From: Cyanobacteriota bacterium
GTDB taxonomy: Bacteria; Cyanobacteriota; Cyanobacteriia; Phormidesmidales; Phormidesmidaceae
Direction: 5' to 3'
NCBI GenBank assembly: GCA_027483425.1
Contig: JAIXUR010000396.1
Location: forward strand, 1 to 15,538
DNA length: 15,538 nucleotides
Shown in pieces: positions 1 through 5,087 of the stretch; within the stretch, counting starts at the first letter, position 1; each line of letters begins with the position of its first letter. Position numbers and translations under genes: made by a program. The notes below the pieces were generated by a model, which saw only the letters and a list, made by a program, of their open reading frames with translations, was not told the DNA's origin and did not search any database.

Positions 1-84
1 AGATTCTCTCGATTGATAGTCAGATTCTCTCGATTGATAGTCAGATTCTCTCGATTGATAGTCAGATTCTCTCGATTGAGAGAA
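1..84. repeat. 21-bp direct tandem repeat, at least 3 full copies plus a partial
   Basis: Units begin at 1, 22, 43 and 64. The first three are identical over 21 bp; the fourth diverges after 15 bases. The array may continue beyond the left edge. Because 21 is a multiple of three, the copies add or remove the heptapeptide QSRESDY without breaking the frame of the minus-strand gene. The last unit ends in an inverted repeat (TTCTCTC at 67-73, GAGAGAA at 78-84). Confidence 0.95.
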
Positions 85-411
85 CGCCTGATGCGTATGG
101 ATTTCAGGCACTCCTACATGCATTTGACCCCGCCTGACATTTAGCCTGCCTTTACCCTTCAAAGCCCCTACTGCTCGGTAATACGTGGCAGTTCCAAGCT
201 TCAGAAGCGTACATAGTTCATCCACATCAACCTGAGTTTCTGCTCCAGGCTTGAGGTGAGTGAAGAAATAGCAGTAGATTAGTCCTCTAGGCGTGAGTAT
301 TCCGTCCCTGTAGTCCTGTAAGGCTTGTTCCCAGGTGACGGGGTAAAAGGGTGCCTCGATGCGTCTACGTCTTCCGTCCGGTAGGCGCACCTCTGAAGGT
401 GTATTTGTCAT
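1..411 (-). CDS. Partial winged-helix-like protein with C-terminal heptapeptide repeats
   Basis: The frame is open from the ATG at 411 to the left edge, so 137 residues are visible and the C-terminus is missing. Residues about 40-100 (TPRGLIYCYF, then VDVDELCTLLKLGTATYYRAV, then LKGKGRL) read like a winged helix: a first helix, a helix-turn-helix and a wing. After residue about 108 the protein becomes a tandem repeat of QSRESDY. At the DNA level these are 21-bp units, three complete and identical copies plus a partial one that ends at the edge. An in-frame stop at 433-435 excludes a longer N-terminus, and there is no strong Shine-Dalgarno. Cyanobacterial plasmid DNA-binding proteins with a winged helix followed by polar short repeats are known; assignment to such a family, and any role in replication or regulation, is inference. 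Confidence 0.75.
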   Translation of the reverse strand, partial: MTNTPSEVRLPDGRRRRIEAPFYPVTWEQALQDYRDGILTPRGLIYCYFFTHLKPGAETQVDVDELCTLLKLGTATYYRAVGALKGKGRLNVRRGQMHVGVPEIHTHQAFSQSRESDYQSRESDYQSRESDYQSRES

Positions 412-466
412 ATTGAGATCGTCTGGAGAAAATTAGGTACTCTGGACAAAGAAAAACAATTCAAAG

Positions 467-494
467 CCCTCCCAGGTCGGCAAACTTGAGAGGG
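467..494 (-). terminator. Candidate terminator after the RHH/Cys-rich pair
   Basis: Arms 467-477 and 484-494 pair over about ten positions with one mismatch and one wobble, around the loop CGGCAA. On the minus strand the hairpin is followed by a T-rich run (TTTGAATTGTTTTTC). It lies about 100 bases beyond the stop of the Cys-rich gene. The plus side also has TTATTTTT, so it could work in both directions. Confidence 0.45.
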
Positions 495-591
495 TTATTT
501 TTATGGGCGGGTGAAGCTGTAGCGGTTCCCTGGTGTGAGCAGTCGCCAGTTTTCGCCCGCTGCCCAAGCTAAAAATTCGGAGTTGTGATGT

Positions 592-807
592 TCAGTTGAG
601 ACGTGCTGGCCTGCTGGGTTGAACAGGTGCATGGTCAGGTTTTGTGCAGGTTGGGCCTGATAACTGCGATCGCTGGTCATGGTCTGGGTTCTGGGGTAAT
701 TGGGCTAAAAGGCACTCCTCACAGGGCCGATCGCACCCTTGAGAACATCGGGTCAGGATGTCCTGGTATCGCGCGGCAATGGCTCTGAGGGTGCGGGCGA
801 GGGTCAT
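592..807 (-). CDS. Cys-rich mini-protein, translationally coupled to the RHH gene
   Basis: This 71-residue product starts at an ATG whose last two bases overlap the TGA of the upstream RHH gene (ATGA at 804-807), which argues for coupled translation. The same frame stays open upstream to 990, but that part overlies the RHH gene and is not expected to be used. The N-terminal half is helical and basic (MTLARTLRAIAARYQDIL). It is followed by four cysteines at residues 21, 25, 29 and 32 (CxxxCxxxCxxC), a possible metal site. The rest is Pro/Gln-rich and probably unstructured. I do not recognise a family. A role as partner of the RHH protein is inferred only from the coupling. Confidence 0.6.
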   Translation of the reverse strand: MTLARTLRAIAARYQDILTRCSQGCDRPCEECLLAQLPQNPDHDQRSQLSGPTCTKPDHAPVQPSRPARLN

Positions 808-962
808 GCTGTCGCCTGCTTGCTTTTCAAATAGAGGGCGATCGCGTCTTCGATCAGGTCGCTGAGGTCGCGTTCTTCGTCCACGGCTTGATGCTTGATG
901 GCCTTTTGCAAGTCGGCTCGAACGCGGGTGGTGAGATTCTTGCGGCTGGTTGATTGATTCAT
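804..962 (-). CDS. Small ribbon-helix-helix DNA-binding protein (Arc/CopG type)
   Basis: The 52-residue product has the RHH pattern: a short basic N-terminus, a beta strand with alternating residues (NLTTRVRA), helix 1 (DLQKAIKHQAVDE) and helix 2 after a turn (RDLSDLIEDAIALYLKSK). RHH proteins bind DNA as dimers through the strand and usually repress their own promoter; on plasmids they serve as copy-number, partition or antitoxin regulators. I chose the ATG at 962 because a perfect inverted repeat lies just upstream (969-996), as expected for an autoregulatory operator. An in-frame ATG at 986 would add eight residues but lies inside that repeat. The gene is coupled through ATGA to the Cys-rich mini-protein. 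That partner does not look like a known toxin, so I make no toxin-antitoxin claim. Confidence 0.8.
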   Translation of the reverse strand: MNQSTSRKNLTTRVRADLQKAIKHQAVDEERDLSDLIEDAIALYLKSKQATA

Positions 963-968
963 CGGTCG

Positions 969-1021
969 AACTGATTGATTTATCACTCAATCAGTTTAAT
1001 CGAATAATCGATTAATTAATC
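969..1021. promoter_or_regulatory. Cluster of inverted repeats between divergent regulators
   Basis: Three dyads lie side by side in AT-rich DNA: AACTGATTGA at 969-978 with its perfect complement at 987-996, AATCGA at 998-1003 with TCGATT at 1008-1013, and the 12-bp palindrome GATTAATTAATC at 1010-1021. The cluster lies just upstream of the RHH start (962) and about 65 bases before the XRE start (1086). It is a natural shared operator for one or both regulators; which protein binds is inference. Confidence 0.7.
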
Positions 1022-1085
1022 ACATAAATGAATACGAGTCCTGAAAAGCCTGTAGTGTGCTGAATGAGTGATTTATTGATCGGTC

Positions 1086-1412
1086 GTGGCCGTGGAACAG
1101 GAAGTTTTACAGCGATTGGCTCATGCTGTCCTGGAGCTGCGCGGCGATCGCTCACAGCGAGATTTAGCAACACTGCTGGGAGTTGCCCAAAGTACTATTC
1201 AGGGCTGGGAAAACGCTCGGAATGTGCCGAATTTGGAGAATTTAGAAAAGCTGGCATCACTGCGGGGGCAGTTACCCGAAGAGTTTGTAGCGTTCCTCTA
1301 CGGGCGAACTGCTGGGGAGTCGTCAGCGATCGAGCAACGGATCAGGGGGATGCCTCGCCGGGATGTGGCGCGAATGACGAGGGCGATCGCGGATTGGATT
1401 GAAGGGGGGTAG
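1086..1412 (+). CDS. XRE-family helix-turn-helix regulator
   Basis: The 108-residue protein starts at GTG; a stop at 1077-1079 in the same frame rules out a longer form, and the GTG at 1092 is an alternative. Residues about 20-65 form a classical Cro/C1 helix-turn-helix (RSQRDLATLLGVAQSTIQGWEN, then NLENLEKLASLRG). The C-terminal 35 residues (EQRIRGMPRRDVARMTRAIADWI) form a second helical segment, probably for dimerisation. It is divergent from the RHH gene and shares the operator-rich gap 963-1085 with it. The target is not shown by the sequence. Confidence 0.85.
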   Translation: MAVEQEVLQRLAHAVLELRGDRSQRDLATLLGVAQSTIQGWENARNVPNLENLEKLASLRGQLPEEFVAFLYGRTAGESSAIEQRIRGMPRRDVARMTRAIADWIEGG

Positions 1413-1487
1413 TTTTTCATGCGAAGCGCGACCAGGGGCGGTACCGTTGTCCGGGGGGTTCCCTGGGCGCTCCAATAAAAAACCTCT

Positions 1488-1510
1488 GGGGTGGGTGGGT
1501 GGGGCGGGGG
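1488..1510 (+). other. Putative G-quadruplex motif with 1-nt loops
   Basis: Five runs of three to five G are separated by single bases (G4 T G3 T G3 T G4 C G5). Single-base loops are characteristic of very stable quadruplexes. The motif lies between the ends of two convergent genes, eight bases past the stop of the minus-strand gene at 1519. Structure formation is inferred from the motif. Confidence 0.6.
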
Positions 1511-1518
1511 CTTGGGCG

Positions 1519-1827
1519 CTACAGGTCGATCACTGTTTCCTGGGTGCAAACTAGCTGTAATCGGCACCCTACCGCTTCAACTAGAGCGAGCAGGGTGTCT
1601 GCGTTACAAGAATGTTCCTCGAAGACTCGATAAATTTGTCGTCTGCGAGTTTCGTAGGTCGCGGCTGGGTCTGTTTGCTTCAAAATTTCAACCGTTGCGC
1701 GTGCTAACTCTACCCGCCATTTCTTCTCCCCCCACTGGAGAGTGGCGCGTTTTTGGATCACGTCTAGTAGGTCTTTTGTCGCTGTCACGGTCAAAAATCC
1801 GGGCTGTAATCGTGCTAATTCTAGCAT
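1519..1827 (-). CDS. Hypothetical protein, 102 aa, possibly helix-turn-helix-like
   Basis: The ATG at 1827 is preceded by AGGAG at eight bases spacing, which decides the start; the frame is open further upstream to 1884, but that part lacks such a site and contains a hairpin. The N-terminal half is mixed alpha/beta and basic (VIQKRATLQWGEKKWRVELARATVEIL). The C-terminal part (RRRQIYRVFEEHSCNADTLL, then ALVEAVGCRLQLV) resembles the recognition and trailing helices of small XRE-like or antitoxin-type proteins in which a cysteine replaces the usual serine or proline. I cannot place it in a named family. It is convergent with the XRE gene at 1086-1412. Confidence 0.7.
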   Translation of the reverse strand: MLELARLQPGFLTVTATKDLLDVIQKRATLQWGEKKWRVELARATVEILKQTDPAATYETRRRQIYRVFEEHSCNADTLLALVEAVGCRLQLVCTQETVIDL

Positions 1828-1854
1828 CGCTTTATCTCCTACCTTGAATAAGAA

Positions 1855-1872
1855 AGGGGCATTCCTGCCCCT
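1855..1872 (-). terminator. Terminator-like hairpin between two minus-strand genes
   Basis: AGGGGCA at 1855-1861 pairs perfectly with TGCCCCT at 1866-1872 around a four-base loop; on the minus strand TTTCTTATTC follows. It lies between the stop at 1896 and the Shine-Dalgarno of the gene starting at 1827, so it could end the upstream transcript or attenuate read-through. Confidence 0.55.
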
Positions 1873-1895
1873 AAAATCGGTCAATCATGAAGGGT

Positions 1896-2276
1896 CTAGG
1901 CAACCATTGAACTACTGAGTTCCATCCGGGCGATCGCTTCTCGTCGCTCCAACTTGAGGAGGCTAAATGTCCGGGTGAGCAGGTTCAAATCGATTTCCAT
2001 CTCTCCTCGGATAGCTTCGGATTTGCGTAATTCTAGATTCGCTTTGATGTAGTCCGGGTCGGTTTCCATCAGTCGGCTGCGTTCGGCCTTGCGCTGGGTG
2101 TCATTTTTCAACTCTGCATTAAAGGCAACGGCGCGATCGATCACACTCAGGCAGAAGGCAAGCTGTTCTTTACGATTGAGGATGCGCTGATCAACCTCAA
2201 GTAACTGGCGTTCTAGGTCAGCGATCGCGGTGGGATATTCGTTGAGTTGCATCGGTTCCATTTTTAGTGTCTCCAT
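1896..2276 (-). CDS. Hypothetical coiled-coil protein, 126 aa
   Basis: The product is almost entirely helical and highly charged. Heptad-like segments run over residues about 15-60 (ADLERQLLEVDQRILNRKEQL) and 75-115 (DYIKANLELRKSEAIRGEME). There is no signal peptide or membrane segment, so it is probably a cytoplasmic oligomer. Three in-frame ATGs lie within the first nine codons (2276, 2261, 2252); none has a strong ribosome site. The 14-mer TTACCCCAGAACAC, which recurs elsewhere in the window, directly abuts the first ATG. I do not recognise a function. Confidence 0.7.
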   Translation of the reverse strand: METLKMEPMQLNEYPTAIADLERQLLEVDQRILNRKEQLAFCLSVIDRAVAFNAELKNDTQRKAERSRLMETDPDYIKANLELRKSEAIRGEMEIDLNLLTRTFSLLKLERREAIARMELSSSMVA

Positions 2277-2327
2277 GTGTTCTGGGGTAAATGCGGGGCG
2301 CGACCCCCGCTTACTCGCGTGTTGGGG

Positions 2328-2459
2328 CTATCTCTTGCCGCCTCTCCAGTCCTGCTCAGTGGAGCGTTTATCGGGCTGGTAGGGGTTGGGTGATTTCGGT
2401 GGGGTGGGGAGCTGGCGGGTGACGGCATCCCGCACAATCCGGTTTTCTTCCTGGCTCAT
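2328..2459 (-). CDS. Mini-protein (43 aa) coupled to the GIY-YIG gene
   Basis: The ATG at 2459 overlaps the TGA of the upstream GIY-YIG-like gene in an ATGA. The product begins MSQEENRIVRDAVTRQL and then becomes Pro/Lys/Arg-rich (PTPPKSPNPYQPDKRS), probably disordered and basic. The same frame is open upstream to 2582, but that part overlies the GIY-YIG gene. Coding is supported by the overlap alone. Confidence 0.45.
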   Translation of the reverse strand: MSQEENRIVRDAVTRQLPTPPKSPNPYQPDKRSTEQDWRGGKR

Positions 2460-2737
2460 TTGGGATGTCTCAAATTGAAACACCGACAGATGGGGCAAAA
2501 CTTGGGAGCGTTCTTCTGGCGTTTGAGTTGTCGCTCTCGCTGCCTTCCGCCTTCCCAAGTCCGAGCTATTTCGAGATCGCACCCTCGCTCTATTGCGATT
2601 TGGGTGAATCGTGCCCCTTTACCTGAGCGGTGTATGGCAACCCGTTGGTAAAGTCGCCCGTCTTTGCATGAGCCTAAATAGTGACGGTTGCCTGTGGGTT
2701 CTAGAGGGGGGTCAAGATGGAGTAAATAAACTGTCAT
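2456..2737 (-). CDS. Small GIY-YIG-like endonuclease-superfamily protein
   Basis: The 93-residue product starts with VYLLHLDPPL and continues to RHYLGSC, matching the two short strands of the GIY-YIG fold with Y-L-G in place of Y-I-G. It then has the family-like pattern HRSGKGARFTQIAI, LEIARTWEGG, RERQLKRQKNAP and a closing CPIC. Short stand-alone proteins of this pattern (H..GKGAR, ARTW.G, ERQLK, CP.C) occur in several bacterial groups; their substrate is unknown. The ATG at 2737 is preceded by AAGGA; the longer upstream frame, to 2833, crosses a terminator and is rejected. It is coupled by ATGA to a 43-residue mini-protein. Confidence 0.8.
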   Translation of the reverse strand: MTVYLLHLDPPLEPTGNRHYLGSCKDGRLYQRVAIHRSGKGARFTQIAIERGCDLEIARTWEGGRQRERQLKRQKNAPKFCPICRCFNLRHPK

Positions 2738-2770
2738 GGCGTATCCTTGAATTGATGTAAAAATCGGGTG

Positions 2771-2794
2771 CCCCACTGGTTTGCGCCAGTGGGG
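2771..2794 (-). terminator. Strong intrinsic terminator
   Basis: CCCCACTGG at 2771-2779 pairs perfectly with CCAGTGGGG at 2786-2794 around a six-base loop. On the minus strand the stem is followed by CACCCGATTTTT, ten bases past the stop region of the gene at 2805-3074. On the plus side CGCTTTTGTTT follows, so it may act both ways. Confidence 0.75.
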
Positions 2795-2804
2795 GCGCTT
2801 TTGT

Positions 2805-3074
2805 TTAGAACACAATGTCTTGCGCGTAATCACGCTCTAACTGAATGATTTCCGGCTCTTCTGGCTCTTGCTTAAAATGAGCCTCCAGCACTTCAACCGA
2901 AACCGAAACCCGCACCAGGTAATCCCCTTTTGTTAATCCCTTGCCTGCAAGCTCTTTGAGATCCAAATCAGCTCCAGAAAATAGGCTACGGACTGCATAG
3001 CGATTCCATTCGTATGCCGCTGTGGGGTCAACTGAGATAATTGCAAAACTGGAACTAGAACTAGAATTAGACAT
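2805..3074 (-). CDS. Hypothetical protein, 89 aa
   Basis: The ATG at 3074 has a strong Shine-Dalgarno (AAGGAG), and the gene ends at a terminator. The N-terminus is a serine run (MSNSSSSSS), followed by FAIISVDPTAAYEWNRYAV, a central segment DLKELAGKGLTKGDYLVRVSVSVEVLE and an acidic tail (EPEEPEIIQLERDYAQD). There is no signal peptide, membrane span or motif that I recognise. Its promoter region holds paired operators shared with the divergent gene at 3196, so it is a regulated single-gene unit. An eight-codon upstream ORF ends two bases before its start. Confidence 0.75.
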   Translation of the reverse strand: MSNSSSSSSFAIISVDPTAAYEWNRYAVRSLFSGADLDLKELAGKGLTKGDYLVRVSVSVEVLEAHFKQEPEEPEIIQLERDYAQDIVF

Positions 3075-3076
3075 GG

Positions 3077-3103
3077 TTAAAACTCCTTAAAGAAATTAGA
3101 CAT
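3077..3103 (-). other. Upstream mini-ORF, MSNFFKEF
   Basis: ATGTCTAATTTC begins an eight-codon ORF whose TAA ends two bases before the main ATG. The Shine-Dalgarno of the main gene lies inside it. Its first ten bases duplicate the first ten bases of the main gene (ATGTCTAATT), suggesting a local duplication. Translation is not proven. Confidence 0.4.
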
Positions 3104-3128
3104 GGCTTCGCCCTTTGGCTGATCGCCT

Positions 3129-3175
3129 GTGCTAATTTTAGCACTTTTTACCCTATTTCGTGCTAAAATTGACAC
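3129..3175. promoter_or_regulatory. Divergent promoters with twin dyad operators
   Basis: GTGCTAATTTTAGCAC (3129-3144) is a near-perfect dyad with seven-base arms. GTGCTAAAATTGACAC (3160-3175) is a degenerate copy starting 31 bases later, about three helical turns. Each contains TGCTAAAAT, an extended -10 (TGnTAnnAT), reading left from the first dyad and right from the second. This geometry fits one repressor dimer blocking each of two divergent promoters. The regulator is not identified. Confidence 0.65.
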
Positions 3176-3195
3176 AAAATTAAGGAGATTTAATC

Positions 3196-3486
3196 ATGCA
3201 ACTCGACCTATTAGGCTTGCCTTTCCCTGCTGGCTCTTGGGCGCGACCATCCCGTGAATTTGGCTGCATCGTGGTCTGGATTGCTGACCCCCTGGAAGCC
3301 TGTAAAGCAGGACTGGCGGCGAAACTGAAGGAGCAGGGGATAGTATTGCAAGCGGCTGCGCCGCTTGCTAACGGGCTGGCTTGCTGCCTCTGGTGCCCTG
3401 CTGGAGTGCGATCGCTACTCCTCTCGCAGCTCCCCAGGCCGCGTAGCGCTGGCTCTTTTACTCCGGGTAATTTCTTACCCTGGTAA
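3196..3486 (+). CDS. Hypothetical protein, 96 aa
   Basis: The ATG has a strong upstream AAGGAG and lies about 20 bases downstream of an extended -10 in a twin operator, which supports real expression. The product begins MQLDLLGLPFPAGSWARP and contains Trp- and Cys-bearing segments (CIVVWIADPLEACKAGLAAK; ACCLWCPAG). I do not recognise a family. The gene contains a perfect 9-bp palindrome (3348-3368), and the last 25 codons look compositionally different (Pro/Arg/Ser-rich). The original C-terminus may therefore have been replaced by inserted repeat DNA or a frameshift; that is inference. Confidence 0.55.
   Translation: MQLDLLGLPFPAGSWARPSREFGCIVVWIADPLEACKAGLAAKLKEQGIVLQAAAPLANGLACCLWCPAGVRSLLLSQLPRPRSAGSFTPGNFLPW
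3348..3368. repeat. Palindromic element inside a coding region
   Basis: GCAAGCGGC at 3348-3356 and its exact complement at 3360-3368 flank the loop TGC. It resembles the short GC-rich palindromic elements scattered in filamentous cyanobacterial genomes. Related hairpins (GTGC-GGA-GCAC and GTGC-GTA-GCAC) lie near 3631 and 3870. Confidence 0.5.
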
Positions 3487-3500
3487 CGAGTGCAACGGCT

Positions 3501-3533
3501 AAAAAAAGCACCGGGAACCCTTGACAGTTCCCG
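3501..3533 (-). terminator. Intrinsic terminator with T7 run, no gene upstream
   Basis: CGGGAAC at 3512-3518 pairs with GTTCCCG at 3527-3533 around an eight-base loop. On the minus strand the stem is followed by GTGC and seven T. It ends a minus-strand transcript for which I find no coding sequence in 3534-4136. Confidence 0.65.
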
Positions 3534-3623
3534 CGCCGACCTTTACGCCTTGGGCGGGGAAGAGAGGGAGAGCGCGAGAGGGAGAGAAACCGGGTTATGG
3601 GGGTTTCTTTCCCTTTCGCATTT

Positions 3624-3904
3624 GGAAACGTGCGGAGCACAACTGCTGGGCTGTTGGCTGTTGCGCGGTGTGAGGCTTTGGGAACACGGCGCGAGGCGGA
3701 ACGAAGCCCCCAAACAGAGAGACTGCGACCGCCCGGACTGGATGACGCGCCAGCATGAACGGGACGACCATACAGACGCGCGGCAGGAGGGAGGACGGGC
3801 GCTACAATACCCTCGACAGTGCGGAGTGTAGCACCTCCTTCGAGCATCGCTGGAAGGGTAAAGGAAACGTGCGTAGCACAACGCTTGGGCTGTTTGGCTG
3901 TTCT
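3624..3904. repeat. Pair of diverged about 40-bp direct repeats
   Basis: The copies at 3624-3662 and 3863-3904 share GGAAACGTGC, the hairpin GTGCnnAGCAC with different loop bases, and GGGCTGTT followed by GGCTGTT, with small indels between. Starts are 239 bases apart. The loop changes keep the hairpin pairing, hinting at RNA- or cruciform-level conservation. Confidence 0.65.
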
Positions 3905-4136
3905 GAGTGCAAAGACCAGCGGCGGCGACGATTTTTGGCGGCGCGGCTGGGTGACACCTCGATCAGCTGTGCTTCCCACACCAGCCCCACGCGGGGGCGG
4001 CGGTAGCGGGGGTGGGGAGCGCAAACAAACGGGGTGGAGCCGTGCGGGGTGGCGGGGGCCTGGGCGTTAGTTGCACTGCTCCACCCCAACCGCAGTGCGC
4101 GGGAATTTGGGGTTGTTGCTGCTAATACCCATGAAA

Positions 4137-4169
4137 AAAGCGATCGCACAAAGGGGTTGCGATCGCTTT
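4137..4169 (-). terminator. Strong terminator built on a HIP1 dyad
   Basis: AAAGCGATCGCA at 4137-4148 pairs perfectly with TGCGATCGCTTT at 4158-4169 (12 bp, nine-base loop). On the minus strand the stem runs into TTTTTT. It lies 24 bases beyond the stop of the gene at 4193 and is its transcriptional end. Each arm contains a GCGATCGC. Confidence 0.85.
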
Positions 4170-4192
4170 GTAGTGAGAAAGAGTGTGGTGTG

Positions 4193-4627
4193 TTAAGCCG
4201 CTATAGACAAAGGAGCTTCCACACAGTAACAGAGGTAAACGGCCTTGTAACTGCCCCCTGCCACGGGCTGACAGGTTTCGATTAGATCCACCACCCAACG
4301 GCTGGGAACTGGCCGCATGAGGGTAGGGTGTCCCGTGGTTTCGTAGTTCATCAACCTGCCGACTGGGGGCTTCCCGATCATACTCATGCCGTAGGTGATC
4401 ACGTTTTTCTGCTCGTTGAGTTGCACATGAAACGTATGCTCACCCTCGCCATAAGTGGGATTGGAAATGGCTAGACACACGGTTTCTGACTCCCCTTGAT
4501 ACATCTCGACCTTAAGAATCGGCTGATTTGTACCGGGAATGAGTTCCCCGACTGATGGGGCGAGGTCGCTCCACTGCATCAGCTCTTCCTCGATTTCGTT
4601 CTCAGTCCAAAAATAAGCAATGAGCAT
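4193..4627 (-). CDS. Hypothetical protein, 144 aa
   Basis: The ATG has AGGAG nine bases upstream, the gene follows the stop of the preceding gene by 12 bases, and it ends at a strong terminator, so it is the last gene of this minus-strand group. The product is soluble with no signal peptide. It has an acidic N-terminus (MLIAYFWTENEIEEELMQW), a beta-rich middle (ETVCLAISNPTYGEGEHTFH, then VQLNEQKNVITYGMSMIG) and a C-terminus with three cysteines (ETCQPVAGGSYKAVYLCYCV). I recognise no family. The start context TTGGTCGCGGCTCC is repeated at 5067-5080 beyond the stop of another gene. Confidence 0.75.
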   Translation of the reverse strand: MLIAYFWTENEIEEELMQWSDLAPSVGELIPGTNQPILKVEMYQGESETVCLAISNPTYGEGEHTFHVQLNEQKNVITYGMSMIGKPPVGRLMNYETTGHPTLMRPVPSRWVVDLIETCQPVAGGSYKAVYLCYCVEAPLSIAA

Positions 4628-4639
4628 TGGTCGCGGCTC

Positions 4640-5023
4640 CTAATAACGGCGTTCGTCATACCATCCGGTTTCCGCATCTTCGCCTTGAAAGATGCACATC
4701 CAACGTAATACAGCCCCAGGGTTAGTACTCTTCTGGGTGCCGACTAATTTGATTCTCCGGCCTTGCCTCCTAAAATTTCGTTCCATATCATAACAGTCCC
4801 TTTGATTGACCACCCCATGCAGTTCTTGAACACCTGGTTCATTGCCTTGCATGTTGCTTTGCGAGGGCGCAGGCCGATTCAGCCGCTCCCATTGGCGATC
4901 GCTTTCCCGTCGCCGTTGCTGTCGCTGTAGTCCTTCCCAAATCTCGTGCCCATGTGCTGGTGCTGGAGGACTGAGGGGGAGAAAGAGAAATAATCCGATT
5001 AGCCAAAAAATTTGATGTGTCAT
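4640..5023 (-). CDS. Exported hypothetical protein, 127 aa
   Basis: A hydrophobic stretch at residues 5-18 (IFWLIGLFLFLPLS) followed by PPAPAHG indicates a Sec signal peptide cleaved near residue 24. The mature part is strongly charged (GLQRQQRRRESDRQWERLNR) and has two cysteines (DCYDMERNF and RWMCIFQG) that could form a disulfide in the periplasm. The ATG at 5023 has GAGG about ten bases upstream. It lies between another exported protein (5087-5638) and a soluble one (4193-4627) in one direction, probably one transcript. Function unknown. Confidence 0.7.
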   Translation of the reverse strand: MTHQIFWLIGLFLFLPLSPPAPAHGHEIWEGLQRQQRRRESDRQWERLNRPAPSQSNMQGNEPGVQELHGVVNQRDCYDMERNFRRQGRRIKLVGTQKSTNPGAVLRWMCIFQGEDAETGWYDERRY

Positions 5024-5049
5024 GATGAATTTGCCTCGTGTTCTGGGGT

Positions 5050-5087
5050 AATCAGGGGAAGTTCGTTTGGTCGCGGCTCCCCTGATT
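5050..5087. repeat. 10-bp inverted repeat after a stop codon
   Basis: AATCAGGGGA at 5050-5059 is complementary to TCCCCTGATT at 5078-5087, with an 18-base loop. It begins at the stop codon of the minus-strand gene ending at 5087. No T-run follows, so it may be an RNA-stabilising or processing hairpin rather than a terminator. Its interior holds a copy of the ribosome-site sequence found before the gene at 4627. Confidence 0.55.

Larger units (their letters stand above)
3487..4136. other. GC-rich region without a credible gene; possible structured RNA on minus strand
   Basis: Open frames here overlap on both strands, lack ribosome sites and are rich in Arg/Ser/Pro, so I call none. Visible structure: a direct repeat of GAGAGGGAGAG (3562-3572 and 3576-3586) in a purine tract; a diverged repeat pair (3624-3662 and 3863-3904); a 10-bp long-range stem (GGGGTGGAGC at 4031-4040 with GCTCCACCCC at 4078-4087); and a minus-strand terminator at the left end. 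A second minus-strand terminator closes the neighbouring gene at 4137, so any minus-strand transcript ending at 3501 needs its own promoter. No known RNA family is recognised. Confidence 0.5.

Noticed and set aside
1..84. CRISPR-like direct repeats
   Set aside because: The units are contiguous with no spacers and stay in frame with a coding sequence.
592..962. Toxin-antitoxin module
   Set aside because: The gene order fits, but the second protein has no recognised toxin motif, so it stays a hypothesis only.
808..990. N-terminal extension of the Cys-rich ORF
   Set aside because: It lies over the RHH gene in another frame; the ATGA overlap gives a better start at 807.
2738..2833. N-terminal extension of the GIY-YIG-like ORF
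   Set aside because: It crosses a strong terminator hairpin, and the ATG at 2737 has AAGGA and begins exactly at the fold's first strand.
3458..4149. Long open frames on both strands (up to 188 codons)
   Set aside because: They overlap each other and a terminator, lack ribosome sites, and have Arg/Ser/Pro-rich compositions typical of chance frames in GC-rich DNA. Shared peptides between frames reflect the DNA repeat pair.
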